This document shows positions 1 through 5,891 of a stretch of 10,026 nt of DNA, piece by piece (positions within the stretch are counted from its first letter, which is position 1; each line of letters opens with the position of its first letter). The translations under genes were made by a program, and so were the position numbers. The stretch is taken from assembly GCA_964012875.1 (NCBI GenBank), contig CAXGUU010000115.1, forward strand, positions 1 to 10,026, written 5' to 3'. The notes beneath the pieces are model-generated. The model was not told where the DNA came from. It did no database searches and worked only from the letters and a program-made list of their open reading frames with translations. Source of the stretch: CAXGUU01 sp964012875. Lineage in GTDB: Bacteria > Pseudomonadota > Gammaproteobacteria > Ga0077536.

Positions 1-1
1 C

Positions 2-901
2 ATTCATACTGACCTCGGCAACACTTGTGTCGGCTGCCGCATCGACCGCCGGTTGGTACCGCTCAGAACACCCCTGCGCAATGGTGAATCAGTTGAGATC
101 GTGACGGCCCCGGGCGCCCGCCCTAACCCGACCTGGTTGAATTTCGTTATTACCGGCAAAGCGCGCGCAAATATTCGTCACTTCCTGAAAAACCTGCGCG
201 ACGATGAGGCAAGAACCCTGGGTCAGCGCATGCTCAATCGCGAACTCAATCACTTTGAATCAACGATAGACGGTCTTTCCAAAACCCAGGTGAAGCAAGC
301 GCTGAAAAGCTTCAAACTTGAATCACTGGACGAACTCCTGAGCGACATTGGCCTGGGTATTCGGCCGGCGCCGTTGGCGGCGCGCGCGCTGCTGCCGGGC
401 AACCAGGAAGAAAGGACCGGTGGAAATCGCGCCCGGAAAAACAGCGAAGACGGCGCCACCCCACTGTTGATCCACGGCACTGAAGGCATGGTCGTCACCA
501 TTCCCAAGTGTTGCTATCCGATCCCGGGCGATCCGATCATGGGATTCATCACTGCCGGCCGCGGGATTGTGATCCACCATCCGTCATGCAAGAACGTGGT
601 TGAATTTCGCAGTGCGCCGGATAAATGGGTTGATGTCGAATGGGCCGAAATTGTCGAACGTGAGTTCAGCACCGAGATCATCCTTGATGTCATCAATCAA
701 CGCGGCGTGCTGGCCACCGTGGCCGCAACATGCGCCGATCTGAATACCAATATCGAAGGCGTGGAGCTGAGCGAGCGGGACGATCGTACTTCGTCGATGC
801 GGTTGGTGGTGAGCATCCGTGATCGCAAGCACCTCGCCGATCTGATTCGTACCTTGCGCGGAATCAAGACAGTTTCCCGTGTTCACAGAAAGCGTTCGTG
901 A
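2..901 (+). CDS. spoT: SpoT, bifunctional (p)ppGpp synthetase/hydrolase, C-terminal part (5' end outside window)
   Basis: This is the regulatory half of the stringent-response enzyme that makes and degrades the alarmone (p)ppGpp in the cytosol. The frame is open from base 2 and gives 299 residues to the TGA at 899-901. The N-terminal hydrolase and synthetase domains lie upstream of the window. The first residues (IHTDLGNTCVGCRIDRR, then VEIVTAPGARPNPTWLNF) are the TGS domain, which in SpoT contacts acyl carrier protein. A helical stretch follows, then the conserved-cysteine segment (IPKCCYPIPGDPI, with a further HHPSC). A C-terminal ACT domain covers roughly the last 80 residues (FSTEIILDVINQRGVLATVA). 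The match to E. coli SpoT is collinear throughout, and this half appears intact. SpoT rather than RelA is preferred because of the closeness to E. coli SpoT and the ridA-recG neighbours. Its stop overlaps a possible GTG start for ridA (GTGA). Confidence 0.95.
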   Translation: MHTDLGNTCVGCRIDRRLVPLRTPLRNGESVEIVTAPGARPNPTWLNFVITGKARANIRHFLKNLRDDEARTLGQRMLNRELNHFESTIDGLSKTQVKQALKSFKLESLDELLSDIGLGIRPAPLAARALLPGNQEERTGGNRARKNSEDGATPLLIHGTEGMVVTIPKCCYPIPGDPIMGFITAGRGIVIHHPSCKNVVEFRSAPDKWVDVEWAEIVEREFSTEIILDVINQRGVLATVAATCADLNTNIEGVELSERDDRTSSMRLVVSIRDRKHLADLIRTLRGIKTVSRVHRKRS

Positions 902-942
902 AAAATTTGCTCGAATGCTGCAACATTACGCTCGAACCGCCT

Positions 943-1326
943 ATGAAAAAAACCGTTCAGACTGACCAGGCGCCGGCAGCGATCGGCACGTATTCACAAG
1001 CGGTCACCCACGGCGACACGGTGTATCTGTCGGGACAGATTCCACTCGACCCGGTAACAATGGAATTGATCGGTGGAAATATCAGTGCGCAGATCCGTCA
1101 GGTATTCGACAACCTCACGGCCGTCGCCAAGGCCGCAGGATCAGATTTCGATCATTGCCTGACGCTCACTGTCTATCTCACCGATTTAAGTAACTTCCCG
1201 ACTGTCAATGAAGTCATGGCAGAGTATTTCAACGAGCCCTACCCCGCCCGGGCAGCAATTGGTGTCGCTGCGTTGCCCAAAGGCGCGGCCGTTGAAATGG
1301 ACGCGATCCTGGCGCTGCCCGCCTGA
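943..1326 (+). CDS. ridA: RidA family 2-iminobutanoate/2-iminopropanoate deaminase
   Basis: RidA (YjgF/YER057c/UK114 family) hydrolyses reactive enamine/imine intermediates released by PLP-dependent dehydratases such as IlvA. It thereby protects other PLP enzymes and acts as a small cytosolic trimer. From ATG 943 the product is 127 residues, the usual family size. It begins MKKTVQTDQAPAAIGTYSQA, and Tyr17 sits in the expected place. The LSGQIP strand is at 29-34. Arg103 in YPARAA is the conserved arginine that binds the substrate carboxylate, and Glu118 is in the VEMDAI motif. An in-frame GTG at 898 overlaps the spoT stop and would add 15 residues. That extension is not typical of the family, but it would allow translational coupling, and ATG 943 has no clear Shine-Dalgarno site, so the start is somewhat open. 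It is probably co-transcribed with spoT. Confidence 0.93.
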   Translation: MKKTVQTDQAPAAIGTYSQAVTHGDTVYLSGQIPLDPVTMELIGGNISAQIRQVFDNLTAVAKAAGSDFDHCLTLTVYLTDLSNFPTVNEVMAEYFNEPYPARAAIGVAALPKGAAVEMDAILALPA

Positions 1327-1418
1327 CAGGCGATGATTTCCCGGGACGATGTTCGCGACGGACATGTCCATCTTTTATTCTCGTACGGCACCCTGACGGC
1401 TGACAGCCGCTCGACAGT
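1327..1418 (+). other. ridA-recG intergenic gap with small inverted repeats
   Basis: This 92-base gap holds a perfect 10-base palindrome, GGACATGTCC, at 1360-1369, followed by a short T-rich stretch. It also holds an 8-base palindrome, TCCCGGGA, at 1339-1346. A short hairpin CGGCT-GAC-AGCCG at 1397-1409 lies ten bases before the recG GTG start. None has the stem plus T-run of an intrinsic terminator, so transcription from ridA probably continues into recG. I see no convincing -35/-10 pair. The hairpin could affect ribosome access to recG, but that is inference. Confidence 0.3.
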
Positions 1419-3527
1419 GTGACGGCGACAATAAAAAATCCCCGCGGGACACGCCTCGGTGACAGTGTCGAAACGCTGTCTGGGGTCGGGCCTAAGCTTC
1501 GAGAGGTTTTGAATCATCTCGGTATTTTTCGCGTTGCGGACCTGCTCTTTCATTTACCCCTGAGGTATCAGGACCGAACCCGGCTGACACCAATCGGCGC
1601 CCTGCGCTTCGGCCAGGAAGCGTTGGTCGAGGGTCAAATCGATGCCGCCCAGGTAGTCCTCGGGCGGCGGCGCTCGCTGGTCTGTCGGATCAGTGACGGA
1701 AGTGGTGCCATCCACCTTCGATTCTTTCATTTCAACAGCCAGCAACAAAAGCGCATGCAGGTGGGCCGATCCTTCCGTTGCTTCGGCGAGGTCAGGAGCG
1801 GTCCGAAGACGTTGGAAATGATTCATCCCGAGTGTCAGCTCATCGACCCTGATCATCCAACACCGGTCGCCTCGGAACTGACACCGATCTACCCGACCAG
1901 CGAGGGGCTACACCAGGCAAGGTTGCGAAAAATGACCGACCAAGCCCTGCACATAGTAACCAGCCGTGAGGACCTGGCCGTAGATGAACTAGTGCCCCCT
2001 GCGCTGTACGAACGCCTCAGGCTGCCGGATCTCGCAGACGCCCTGCGTTATGTTCATCGGCCACCGCCCGACGCCGATTTGGCTTTGCTCGCCGAATCAA
2101 CCCACCCGGCTCAGCGCCGGCTGATCTTCGAGGAATTGCTGGCACACCAAATCAGCCTGCGAAAACTGCGCGACAACGCGCGCCAGTATCGCGCCCCCAA
2201 GGTCAACGGCAGTGACTTGCGGACTCAGCTTCTTGACCGCTTCGGATTCCCACTGACGTCAGCGCAGCGGCGCGTGATAGAAGAAATCGGTGTTGATCTG
2301 AATACAGGCACCCCGATGCTGCGCCTGTTACAAGGAGATGTCGGATCGGGCAAGACCGCCGTTGCAGCGGCGGTTACGGCCTCCCTACTCGAAAACGGTT
2401 TTCAGGTCGCTTTAATGGCACCGACCGAACTCCTGGCTGAGCAGCACGCACGCAACCTCTTGGGCTGGTTCGAAACGCTCGGCATCGAAGTGTTGCTGGT
2501 CACCAGCCGGCTCAGCAAAGCGCAGCGCAAACCCATATTGGCGCGGCTCGCCGAAAACAAGCCGGCCATTGCGGTTGGCACGCATGCCCTGTTTCAAGCA
2601 GAGGTCAGCTACGCCCGTCTTGGTATGATCATTGTTGACGAACAGCACCGTTTTGGTGTGGATCAACGACTGGCACTGCGCGATAAAGGTGCCGCAGAAG
2701 ACTTCAGACCACATCAGCTGATTATGACCGCGACGCCAATTCCTCGTACGCTCGCGATGACCGCCTATGCCGACCTGGATGTATCAGTTATCGACGAGCT
2801 GCCGCCCAATCGCAAACCGGTCAGAACCGTCGTAATGACAGATACCAAGCGTCCTGAGATCGTGGAAAGAATGGCCGCGGCGATCGCCGATGGGCGTCAA
2901 ATCTACTGGGTTTGTCCCCTGATCGAGGAGTCCGAAGCCCTCGATAACCAGGCTGCGACTGATACCGCGGGGCAGCTTAGCGAGGCCTTGCCGCAGGCCC
3001 GGATTGGCCTGGTCCATGGTCGTCTGAAGGATCGCGAAAAGGATGCGGCAATGGCGCAGTTTGCCGCCGGTGATACGGATCTGCTGGTTGCCACAACGGT
3101 GATTGAAGTGGGCGTTGATGTACCCAGGGCCAGCCTTATGGTCATCGAAAATGCAGAACGACTGGGGCTTTCGCAGTTGCATCAGCTCCGCGGGCGCGTC
3201 GGCCGCGGCGATGAACTGGCGGATTGTGTGCTGCTGTACAAAGGCCCGCTTTCAAACATGGCCCGCGAGCGCCTGCAGGTCATGCGAGATACGACCGACG
3301 GCTTCAAGATCGCTGATAGGGATCTCGAGCTCAGGGGCCCAGGTGAGCTGCTCGGCACCCGCCAGGCTGGCGTCGCACAGTTTCGAATCGCTGACCTGTC
3401 GCGCGATGCGGCCCTCCTGCGGGATGTGCAGGCCGGGGCATCGACCATGTTGCAGCAATATCCCGAACAGTGCGAAAGCATAGTCAAACGCTGGCTCGCG
3501 AATCGGGTCGAATACGGCAATGTCTGA
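1419..3527 (+). CDS. recG: ATP-dependent DNA helicase RecG
   Basis: RecG is a superfamily 2 DNA translocase that reverses stalled replication forks and remodels Holliday junctions and R-loops. The product is 702 residues, against 693 in E. coli. The N-terminal wedge region starts at LSGVGPKL (about residues 20-27) and has the typical LLFHLPLRYQDRT sequence. The OB-fold that grips the branch point covers roughly residues 65-150. Helicase motifs are complete: Walker A GDVGSGKT at 306-313, the motif II DEQH box at 407-410, motif III MTATPIPRT from 436, and the motif VI region QLRGRVGRG at 589-597. The C-terminal region has the expected DLELRGPGELLGTRQ. The GTG start at 1419 is chosen because an in-frame TGA lies at 1401-1403 and no closer start fits the family N-terminus. 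There is no strong Shine-Dalgarno site. In E. coli recG also lies just downstream of spoT (with trmH between); here ridA takes that place. Confidence 0.97.
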   Translation: MTATIKNPRGTRLGDSVETLSGVGPKLREVLNHLGIFRVADLLFHLPLRYQDRTRLTPIGALRFGQEALVEGQIDAAQVVLGRRRSLVCRISDGSGAIHLRFFHFNSQQQKRMQVGRSFRCFGEVRSGPKTLEMIHPECQLIDPDHPTPVASELTPIYPTSEGLHQARLRKMTDQALHIVTSREDLAVDELVPPALYERLRLPDLADALRYVHRPPPDADLALLAESTHPAQRRLIFEELLAHQISLRKLRDNARQYRAPKVNGSDLRTQLLDRFGFPLTSAQRRVIEEIGVDLNTGTPMLRLLQGDVGSGKTAVAAAVTASLLENGFQVALMAPTELLAEQHARNLLGWFETLGIEVLLVTSRLSKAQRKPILARLAENKPAIAVGTHALFQAEVSYARLGMIIVDEQHRFGVDQRLALRDKGAAEDFRPHQLIMTATPIPRTLAMTAYADLDVSVIDELPPNRKPVRTVVMTDTKRPEIVERMAAAIADGRQIYWVCPLIEESEALDNQAATDTAGQLSEALPQARIGLVHGRLKDREKDAAMAQFAAGDTDLLVATTVIEVGVDVPRASLMVIENAERLGLSQLHQLRGRVGRGDELADCVLLYKGPLSNMARERLQVMRDTTDGFKIADRDLELRGPGELLGTRQAGVAQFRIADLSRDAALLRDVQAGASTMLQQYPEQCESIVKRWLANRVEYGNV

Positions 3528-3592
3528 GCAGGGTCGTACACGCTAATGGCCCAGAACGCTCCAATGATTAGTGCAACGATGGGAAAACTTTA

Positions 3593-4471
3593 GTGAGTGC
3601 CGACCTCACAGGCCGGCTTTGGGCTTATGTGCGCTTGACGCGTATGCACCGGCCAATCGGCGCACTGCTGCTGCTGTGGCCGATGTTGTGGGCATTGTGG
3701 CTAGCCGCCGCCGCGACTCCCGACGTTCTGGTGCTGACAGTTTTCCTCACCGGGACTGTTTTAATGCGAGCCGCCGGCTGCGTGATCAACGACTACGCCG
3801 ACCGGAATTTCGACGGTGAAGTTGAACGCACCCGCGACCGGCCACTGGCAACCGCAGAAGTAACGGAACGTGAAGCGCTGAGCATTTTCCTAGTACTAGT
3901 ATTGATAGCAGGTGCCCTAGTGCTGACGATGAACGCGCTGACGATAGGCCTGGCGGGCGTTGCCGTGGTTCTGGCCGTCAGCTACCCTTTCGCCAAGCGC
4001 TACACCTACCTTCCGCAACTCCATCTTGGCGCCGCGTTTGGCTGGGCAGTACCGATGAGTTTTGCGGCCCAGACGGGCGCGGTGCCCGCGCTCGGCTGGC
4101 TGGTATTTTGTGCCGCGGTGATTTGGGCTGTGATCTATGACACCGAGTACGCCATGGTCGATCGCGATGATGACATCCGCATTGGTATCAAATCGACGGC
4201 GATCCTGTTTGCGGAAAATGACAGACTGATCATCGGCATCCTGCAGATCATGATGCTCATCAACCTCGTGCTGATCGGACGACAGGCTGAACTGACATGG
4301 CCGTTTGGGTTAAGCCTGGGTGCGACGGCCGCATTGTTCGCCCACCAGCAATACCTCATTCGAAATCGCGATCGGAGCGGGTGCTTCACTGCGTTCAAGA
4401 ATAACAACTGGGTCGGGGCCGTCATTTTTGCCGGCATTGTGACGAGCTACGCTGCAAACCGAGTAACCTGA
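3593..4471 (+). CDS. ubiA: 4-hydroxybenzoate octaprenyltransferase UbiA
   Basis: This inner-membrane enzyme joins a polyprenyl chain to 4-hydroxybenzoate, the second committed step of ubiquinone biosynthesis. The 292 residues match E. coli UbiA (290) end to end. The N-terminus has the characteristic RPIGALLLLWPMLWALW at 20-36. The first Asp-rich Mg/diphosphate motif is NDYADRNFD, with N66, D67, D70 and D74. The second is YDTEYAMVDRDDD, with D183, D190 and D192-194, followed by the signature IGIKSTAILF. Several hydrophobic membrane segments are evident. The start is GTG 3593, giving MSADLTGRLW; its Shine-Dalgarno site is weak. It lies 65 bases after recG and may share its transcript. The usual partner ubiC (chorismate lyase) is not in this window. 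Codons for residues 100-105 are an unusual run of CTA, GTA, CTA, GTA, TTG, ATA, including a CTAGTACTAG palindrome. Confidence 0.96.
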   Translation: MSADLTGRLWAYVRLTRMHRPIGALLLLWPMLWALWLAAAATPDVLVLTVFLTGTVLMRAAGCVINDYADRNFDGEVERTRDRPLATAEVTEREALSIFLVLVLIAGALVLTMNALTIGLAGVAVVLAVSYPFAKRYTYLPQLHLGAAFGWAVPMSFAAQTGAVPALGWLVFCAAVIWAVIYDTEYAMVDRDDDIRIGIKSTAILFAENDRLIIGILQIMMLINLVLIGRQAELTWPFGLSLGATAALFAHQQYLIRNRDRSGCFTAFKNNNWVGAVIFAGIVTSYAANRVT

Positions 4472-4490
4472 GCGGTCTCTCGCCGACCGC
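4472..4490 (+). terminator. Possible weak terminator hairpin after ubiA
   Basis: A perfect 6-bp stem, GCGGTC (4472-4477) and GACCGC (4485-4490), with a 7-base loop begins immediately after the ubiA TGA. It is followed only by ATTTG, not a real T-run, so it would be a poor intrinsic terminator on its own. Its position at the end of the housekeeping block and before a new promoter makes a terminating or RNA-end-stabilising role plausible. Confidence 0.35.
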
Positions 4491-4517
4491 ATTTGACCCA
4501 TCGGGCAGCAGTCAAAT
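4491..4517. promoter_or_regulatory. Candidate operator: perfect inverted repeat ATTTGAC-N13-GTCAAAT
   Basis: The arms ATTTGAC (4491-4497) and GTCAAAT (4511-4517) are perfect inverse complements, with centres 20 bases apart, about two helical turns. The repeat ends 14 bases before the TATAAT box and covers the position of the missing -35 hexamer. Its centre falls near -40 relative to the inferred transcript start, the position used by class II activators. It is not an FNR box (TTGAT-N4-ATCAA) or an obvious CRP or LexA site. Binding by a dimeric regulator is inferred from symmetry and placement only. Confidence 0.4.
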
Positions 4518-4528
4518 GGTCGTGCGGG

Positions 4529-4537
4529 TGGTATAAT
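4529..4537 (+). promoter_or_regulatory. Extended -10 promoter TGGTATAAT for the PuuD-like gene
   Basis: TATAAT at 4532-4537 is a perfect sigma-70 -10 hexamer, and the TG at 4529-4530 gives the TGn extended -10 element. The hexamer at 17-base spacing (CAGTCA, 4509-4514) matches TTGACA at only three positions, so the promoter would rely on the extended -10 or on an activator. Transcription would start near 4544, giving a leader of about 110 bases before the ATG at 4653. Confidence 0.6.
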
Positions 4538-4550
4538 CGGGATATACGCC

Positions 4551-4616
4551 GATGCCATGGCGAGGGTGCTGTAGGAACACAGACGTTCCGCGTCGAACCT
4601 TGCTGTGGCCGGCATC
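4551..4616 (+). promoter_or_regulatory. Potential folded 5' leader (three nested stems)
   Basis: Three stems nest without crossing. The outer is GATGCC (4551-4556) with GGCATC (4611-4616). The middle is CGAGG (4561-4565) with CCTTG (4598-4602), which includes one G-U pair. The inner is GGAAC (4574-4578) with GTTCC (4585-4589), closing a six-base loop. The structure would start a few bases after the inferred transcript start. I do not recognise a known riboswitch class. Stems of five to six pairs can arise by chance, so only comparison with homologous leaders would establish it. Confidence 0.3.
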
Positions 4617-4636
4617 ATTCAGGCTAAATCCAACAT

Positions 4637-4646
4637 GGGGGGGGGG
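4637..4646 (+). repeat. Homopolymer of ten Gs in the ribosome-binding position
   Basis: Ten consecutive Gs end six bases before the ATG at 4653, exactly where a Shine-Dalgarno sequence should be. The first G also completes an ATG (4635-4637), so the tract lies inside a four-codon frame, M-G-G-G, closed by TGA at 4647-4649. Loss or gain of one G would change where that small frame ends. Such tracts slip during replication in phase-variable genes, but they are also prone to sequencing error. Confidence 0.95.
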
Positions 4647-4652
4647 TGAACC

Positions 4653-5234
4653 ATGAATCCACTGAAGTCCATTTCCGGCACAATTATTCTCGGTTTCGTC
4701 ACGGCGATTATTGTCATGGTCGCAATGGGTAGTGGCGATATCAATATCTGGTCATTGACCGTGTGGATGCACGTTTTCTTTGGCGTTATCTGGATTGGTT
4801 TGCTGTATTACTTCAATTTCGTACAGGTACCTGGCGTTGCAGCCGCAACGGCCGACGGTGATCCGGGGCCGGCGGCAATCAACAAGTACGTCGCCCCGCG
4901 CGCACTGCTGTGGTTCCGCTGGGGGGCGCTGGCAACTTGGTTGACCGGCGCGGCGGCGCTTGAGGTCATGGGGGTCGGGCTCGCCAACGCCTTCACACTG
5001 AGTGGTGGTGCTGCAGTGATCGGACTCGGTGCCTGGATGGGCACCATCATGCTGTTCAATGTTTGGGTACTCATCTGGCCCAACCAGAAAAAAATTCTTG
5101 GTATTGTCGAAGCCTCCGACGAAGAGAAAGCCAGCGCCAAGGTTGTCGCACTGATGGCTTCGCGGACGAATACCTTTTTGTCGATTCCGATGTTGATGTG
5201 CATGGTAGGCCACGGTCACGGCCTTCCCTTCTGA
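4653..5234 (+). CDS. Urate-oxidase N-terminal (PuuD-like) family membrane protein, short form
   Basis: The 193-residue product is an integral membrane protein resembling the membrane part of PuuD urate hydroxylase (Pfam Urate_ox_N). It has about five hydrophobic segments, near residues 9-25, 33-55, 84-106, 117-142 and 173-190. Conserved-looking features are WMHVFFGVIWIG with His40, the LLWFRWGALATWLTG segment at 85-99, NVWVLIWPNQKKI at 136-148, and SRTNTFLSIPML with His187 and His189 near the C-terminus. Characterised PuuD proteins carry an additional cytochrome c domain, which is absent here: the protein ends at GHGHGLPF. No purine-catabolism genes are nearby, so urate oxidation should not be assumed; the His residues could hold haem or another cofactor (inference). 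It is monocistronic, with its own promoter and terminator. ATG 4653 is chosen because the preceding in-frame codon run contains TGA at 4647-4649. Confidence 0.8.
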   Translation: MNPLKSISGTIILGFVTAIIVMVAMGSGDINIWSLTVWMHVFFGVIWIGLLYYFNFVQVPGVAAATADGDPGPAAINKYVAPRALLWFRWGALATWLTGAAALEVMGVGLANAFTLSGGAAVIGLGAWMGTIMLFNVWVLIWPNQKKILGIVEASDEEKASAKVVALMASRTNTFLSIPMLMCMVGHGHGLPF

Positions 5235-5255
5235 GCACGCCGCTCACAGCCGAAT

Positions 5256-5285
5256 AAAAAGGCCCGGTTCGCCGGGCTTTTTTTT
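5256..5285 (+). terminator. Strong intrinsic terminator after the PuuD-like gene
   Basis: The stem is GCCCGG (5262-5267) and CCGGGC (5272-5277) with a stable TTCG tetraloop, followed by eight Ts (5278-5285). Five As (5256-5260) precede the stem and can pair with the T-run, so the element may also work from the other strand. It lies 21 bases after the TGA at 5232-5234. Confidence 0.93.
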
Positions 5286-5495
5286 GACGGCGTCACGCCT
5301 CCTTAGTTAGGAGAACAGCGGCGGCAGGGTCGCCCTTCTCGTACGCAGCAACGCCACTGGAAAAATCGACGTAAACGGGGATGGCAATGATGCCAAGTAC
5401 AACGAGGCGAAAACCTACAATCCCTGCGCACCAGCTTTTGACCAGGTTTCCGTTGCCGCAATAGCAACAGATAAACAGACTTCTTTAGCCTGACC
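5286..5495 (+). other. Intergenic region with an orphan open frame lacking a start codon
   Basis: Between the terminator and the VanZ-like gene, the frame at 5311-5493 is open for 60 codons after a TAG at 5308-5310 and ends in TGA at 5491-5493. It contains no ATG, GTG or TTG. The reading looks protein-like, with a KIDVNGDGNDAKYNEAKTY segment resembling a calcium-binding DxNxDG loop. It may be the 3' relic of a lost gene, or chance. A small hairpin, CTCCT-TAGTT-AGGAG, covers the beginning. TTGACC at 5438-5443 could be a -35 box for the next gene, but I see no good -10 at proper spacing. Nothing convincing is encoded on the other strand. Confidence 0.35.
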
Positions 5496-5891
5496 ATGCC
5501 CGATCGGATTCAAACATTGAGCAGCCTGATCGCCTGGGTTACAACAGCGTTGGTCCTGGCTGCAACGGTCATGAAGACGCCGGCAATCGGGGCACCGGTA
5601 CATACCGACAAGTTCGTTCACGTGGCGCTATTTTTTGTCCTTGGCGGCGCCTATTTCCGTGCCTATGGCGCCATCCGGACACTGCCTATTGCGCTCGGAC
5701 TGGTGTGTTATGGTGCCGCGCTTGAAGGCGTACAGTACATGCTGCCGTTCCGTACGGCATCATTCCTCGACGCCTGCGCGAACACGGCCGGCGTTGCAAC
5801 CGCGTGCTGGTGGTGTCGCGGACGCCGTATCCCACATTCCACGAGCGCAAAGAACAATGAGTTCAACCGAAACCCAATCCAATCAATCTGA
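5496..5891 (+). CDS. VanZ-like family membrane protein
   Basis: This is a 131-residue small membrane protein of the VanZ-like family, whose prototype is associated with low-level teicoplanin resistance; the biochemical function of the family is generally unknown. Diagnostic positions are present: TDKFVH with Asp38, Lys39 and His42, the E..Q pair at Glu77 and Gln80, and PFRTASFLDACANTAGV with Arg86, Ser89, Asp92, Asn96 and Gly99. Hydrophobic segments lie near residues 11-27, 41-56, 62-78 and 93-107. The C-terminal tail is polar. ATG 5496 follows the TGA of the orphan frame by two bases and has no clear Shine-Dalgarno site. Its last 35 bases overlap the start of the following CoA-transferase in another frame, so the two are probably co-transcribed. 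A resistance role cannot be inferred from the family name alone. Confidence 0.85.
   Translation: MPDRIQTLSSLIAWVTTALVLAATVMKTPAIGAPVHTDKFVHVALFFVLGGAYFRAYGAIRTLPIALGLVCYGAALEGVQYMLPFRTASFLDACANTAGVATACWWCRGRRIPHSTSAKNNEFNRNPIQSI

Noticed and set aside
898..942. GTG start for ridA overlapping the spoT stop
   Set aside because: It would add 15 residues not typical of RidA. ATG 943 gives the standard length, though coupling through the GTGA overlap cannot be excluded.
2784..3182. Minus-strand open frame of 132 codons within recG
   Set aside because: It lies entirely opposite conserved helicase motifs of recG and its translation has no recognisable features.
3103..3483. Plus-strand open frame of 126 codons in another frame of recG
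   Set aside because: It overlaps the intact RecG C-terminal region, and its product is Ser/Ala/Arg-rich without a domain.
3543..3571. Inverted repeat CTAAT-N19-ATTAG between recG and ubiA
   Set aside because: Five-base arms with a long spacer and no T-run are not convincing as a terminator or operator.
4493..4498. TTGACC as the -35 box for TATAAT at 4532
   Set aside because: The spacing is 33 bases, far too long for a sigma-70 promoter. The hexamer is better explained as part of the inverted repeat.
4752..5219. Minus-strand open frame of 155 codons opposite the PuuD-like gene
   Set aside because: It has low-complexity, His/Pro-rich composition and no domain. The + strand gene has clear family motifs, a promoter and a terminator.
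5635..5856. Possible 74-residue N-terminal extension of the CoA-transferase
   Set aside because: The extension is an out-of-frame reading of the VanZ-like gene and has no resemblance to the CoA-transferase family, whose N-terminus begins after ATG 5857.
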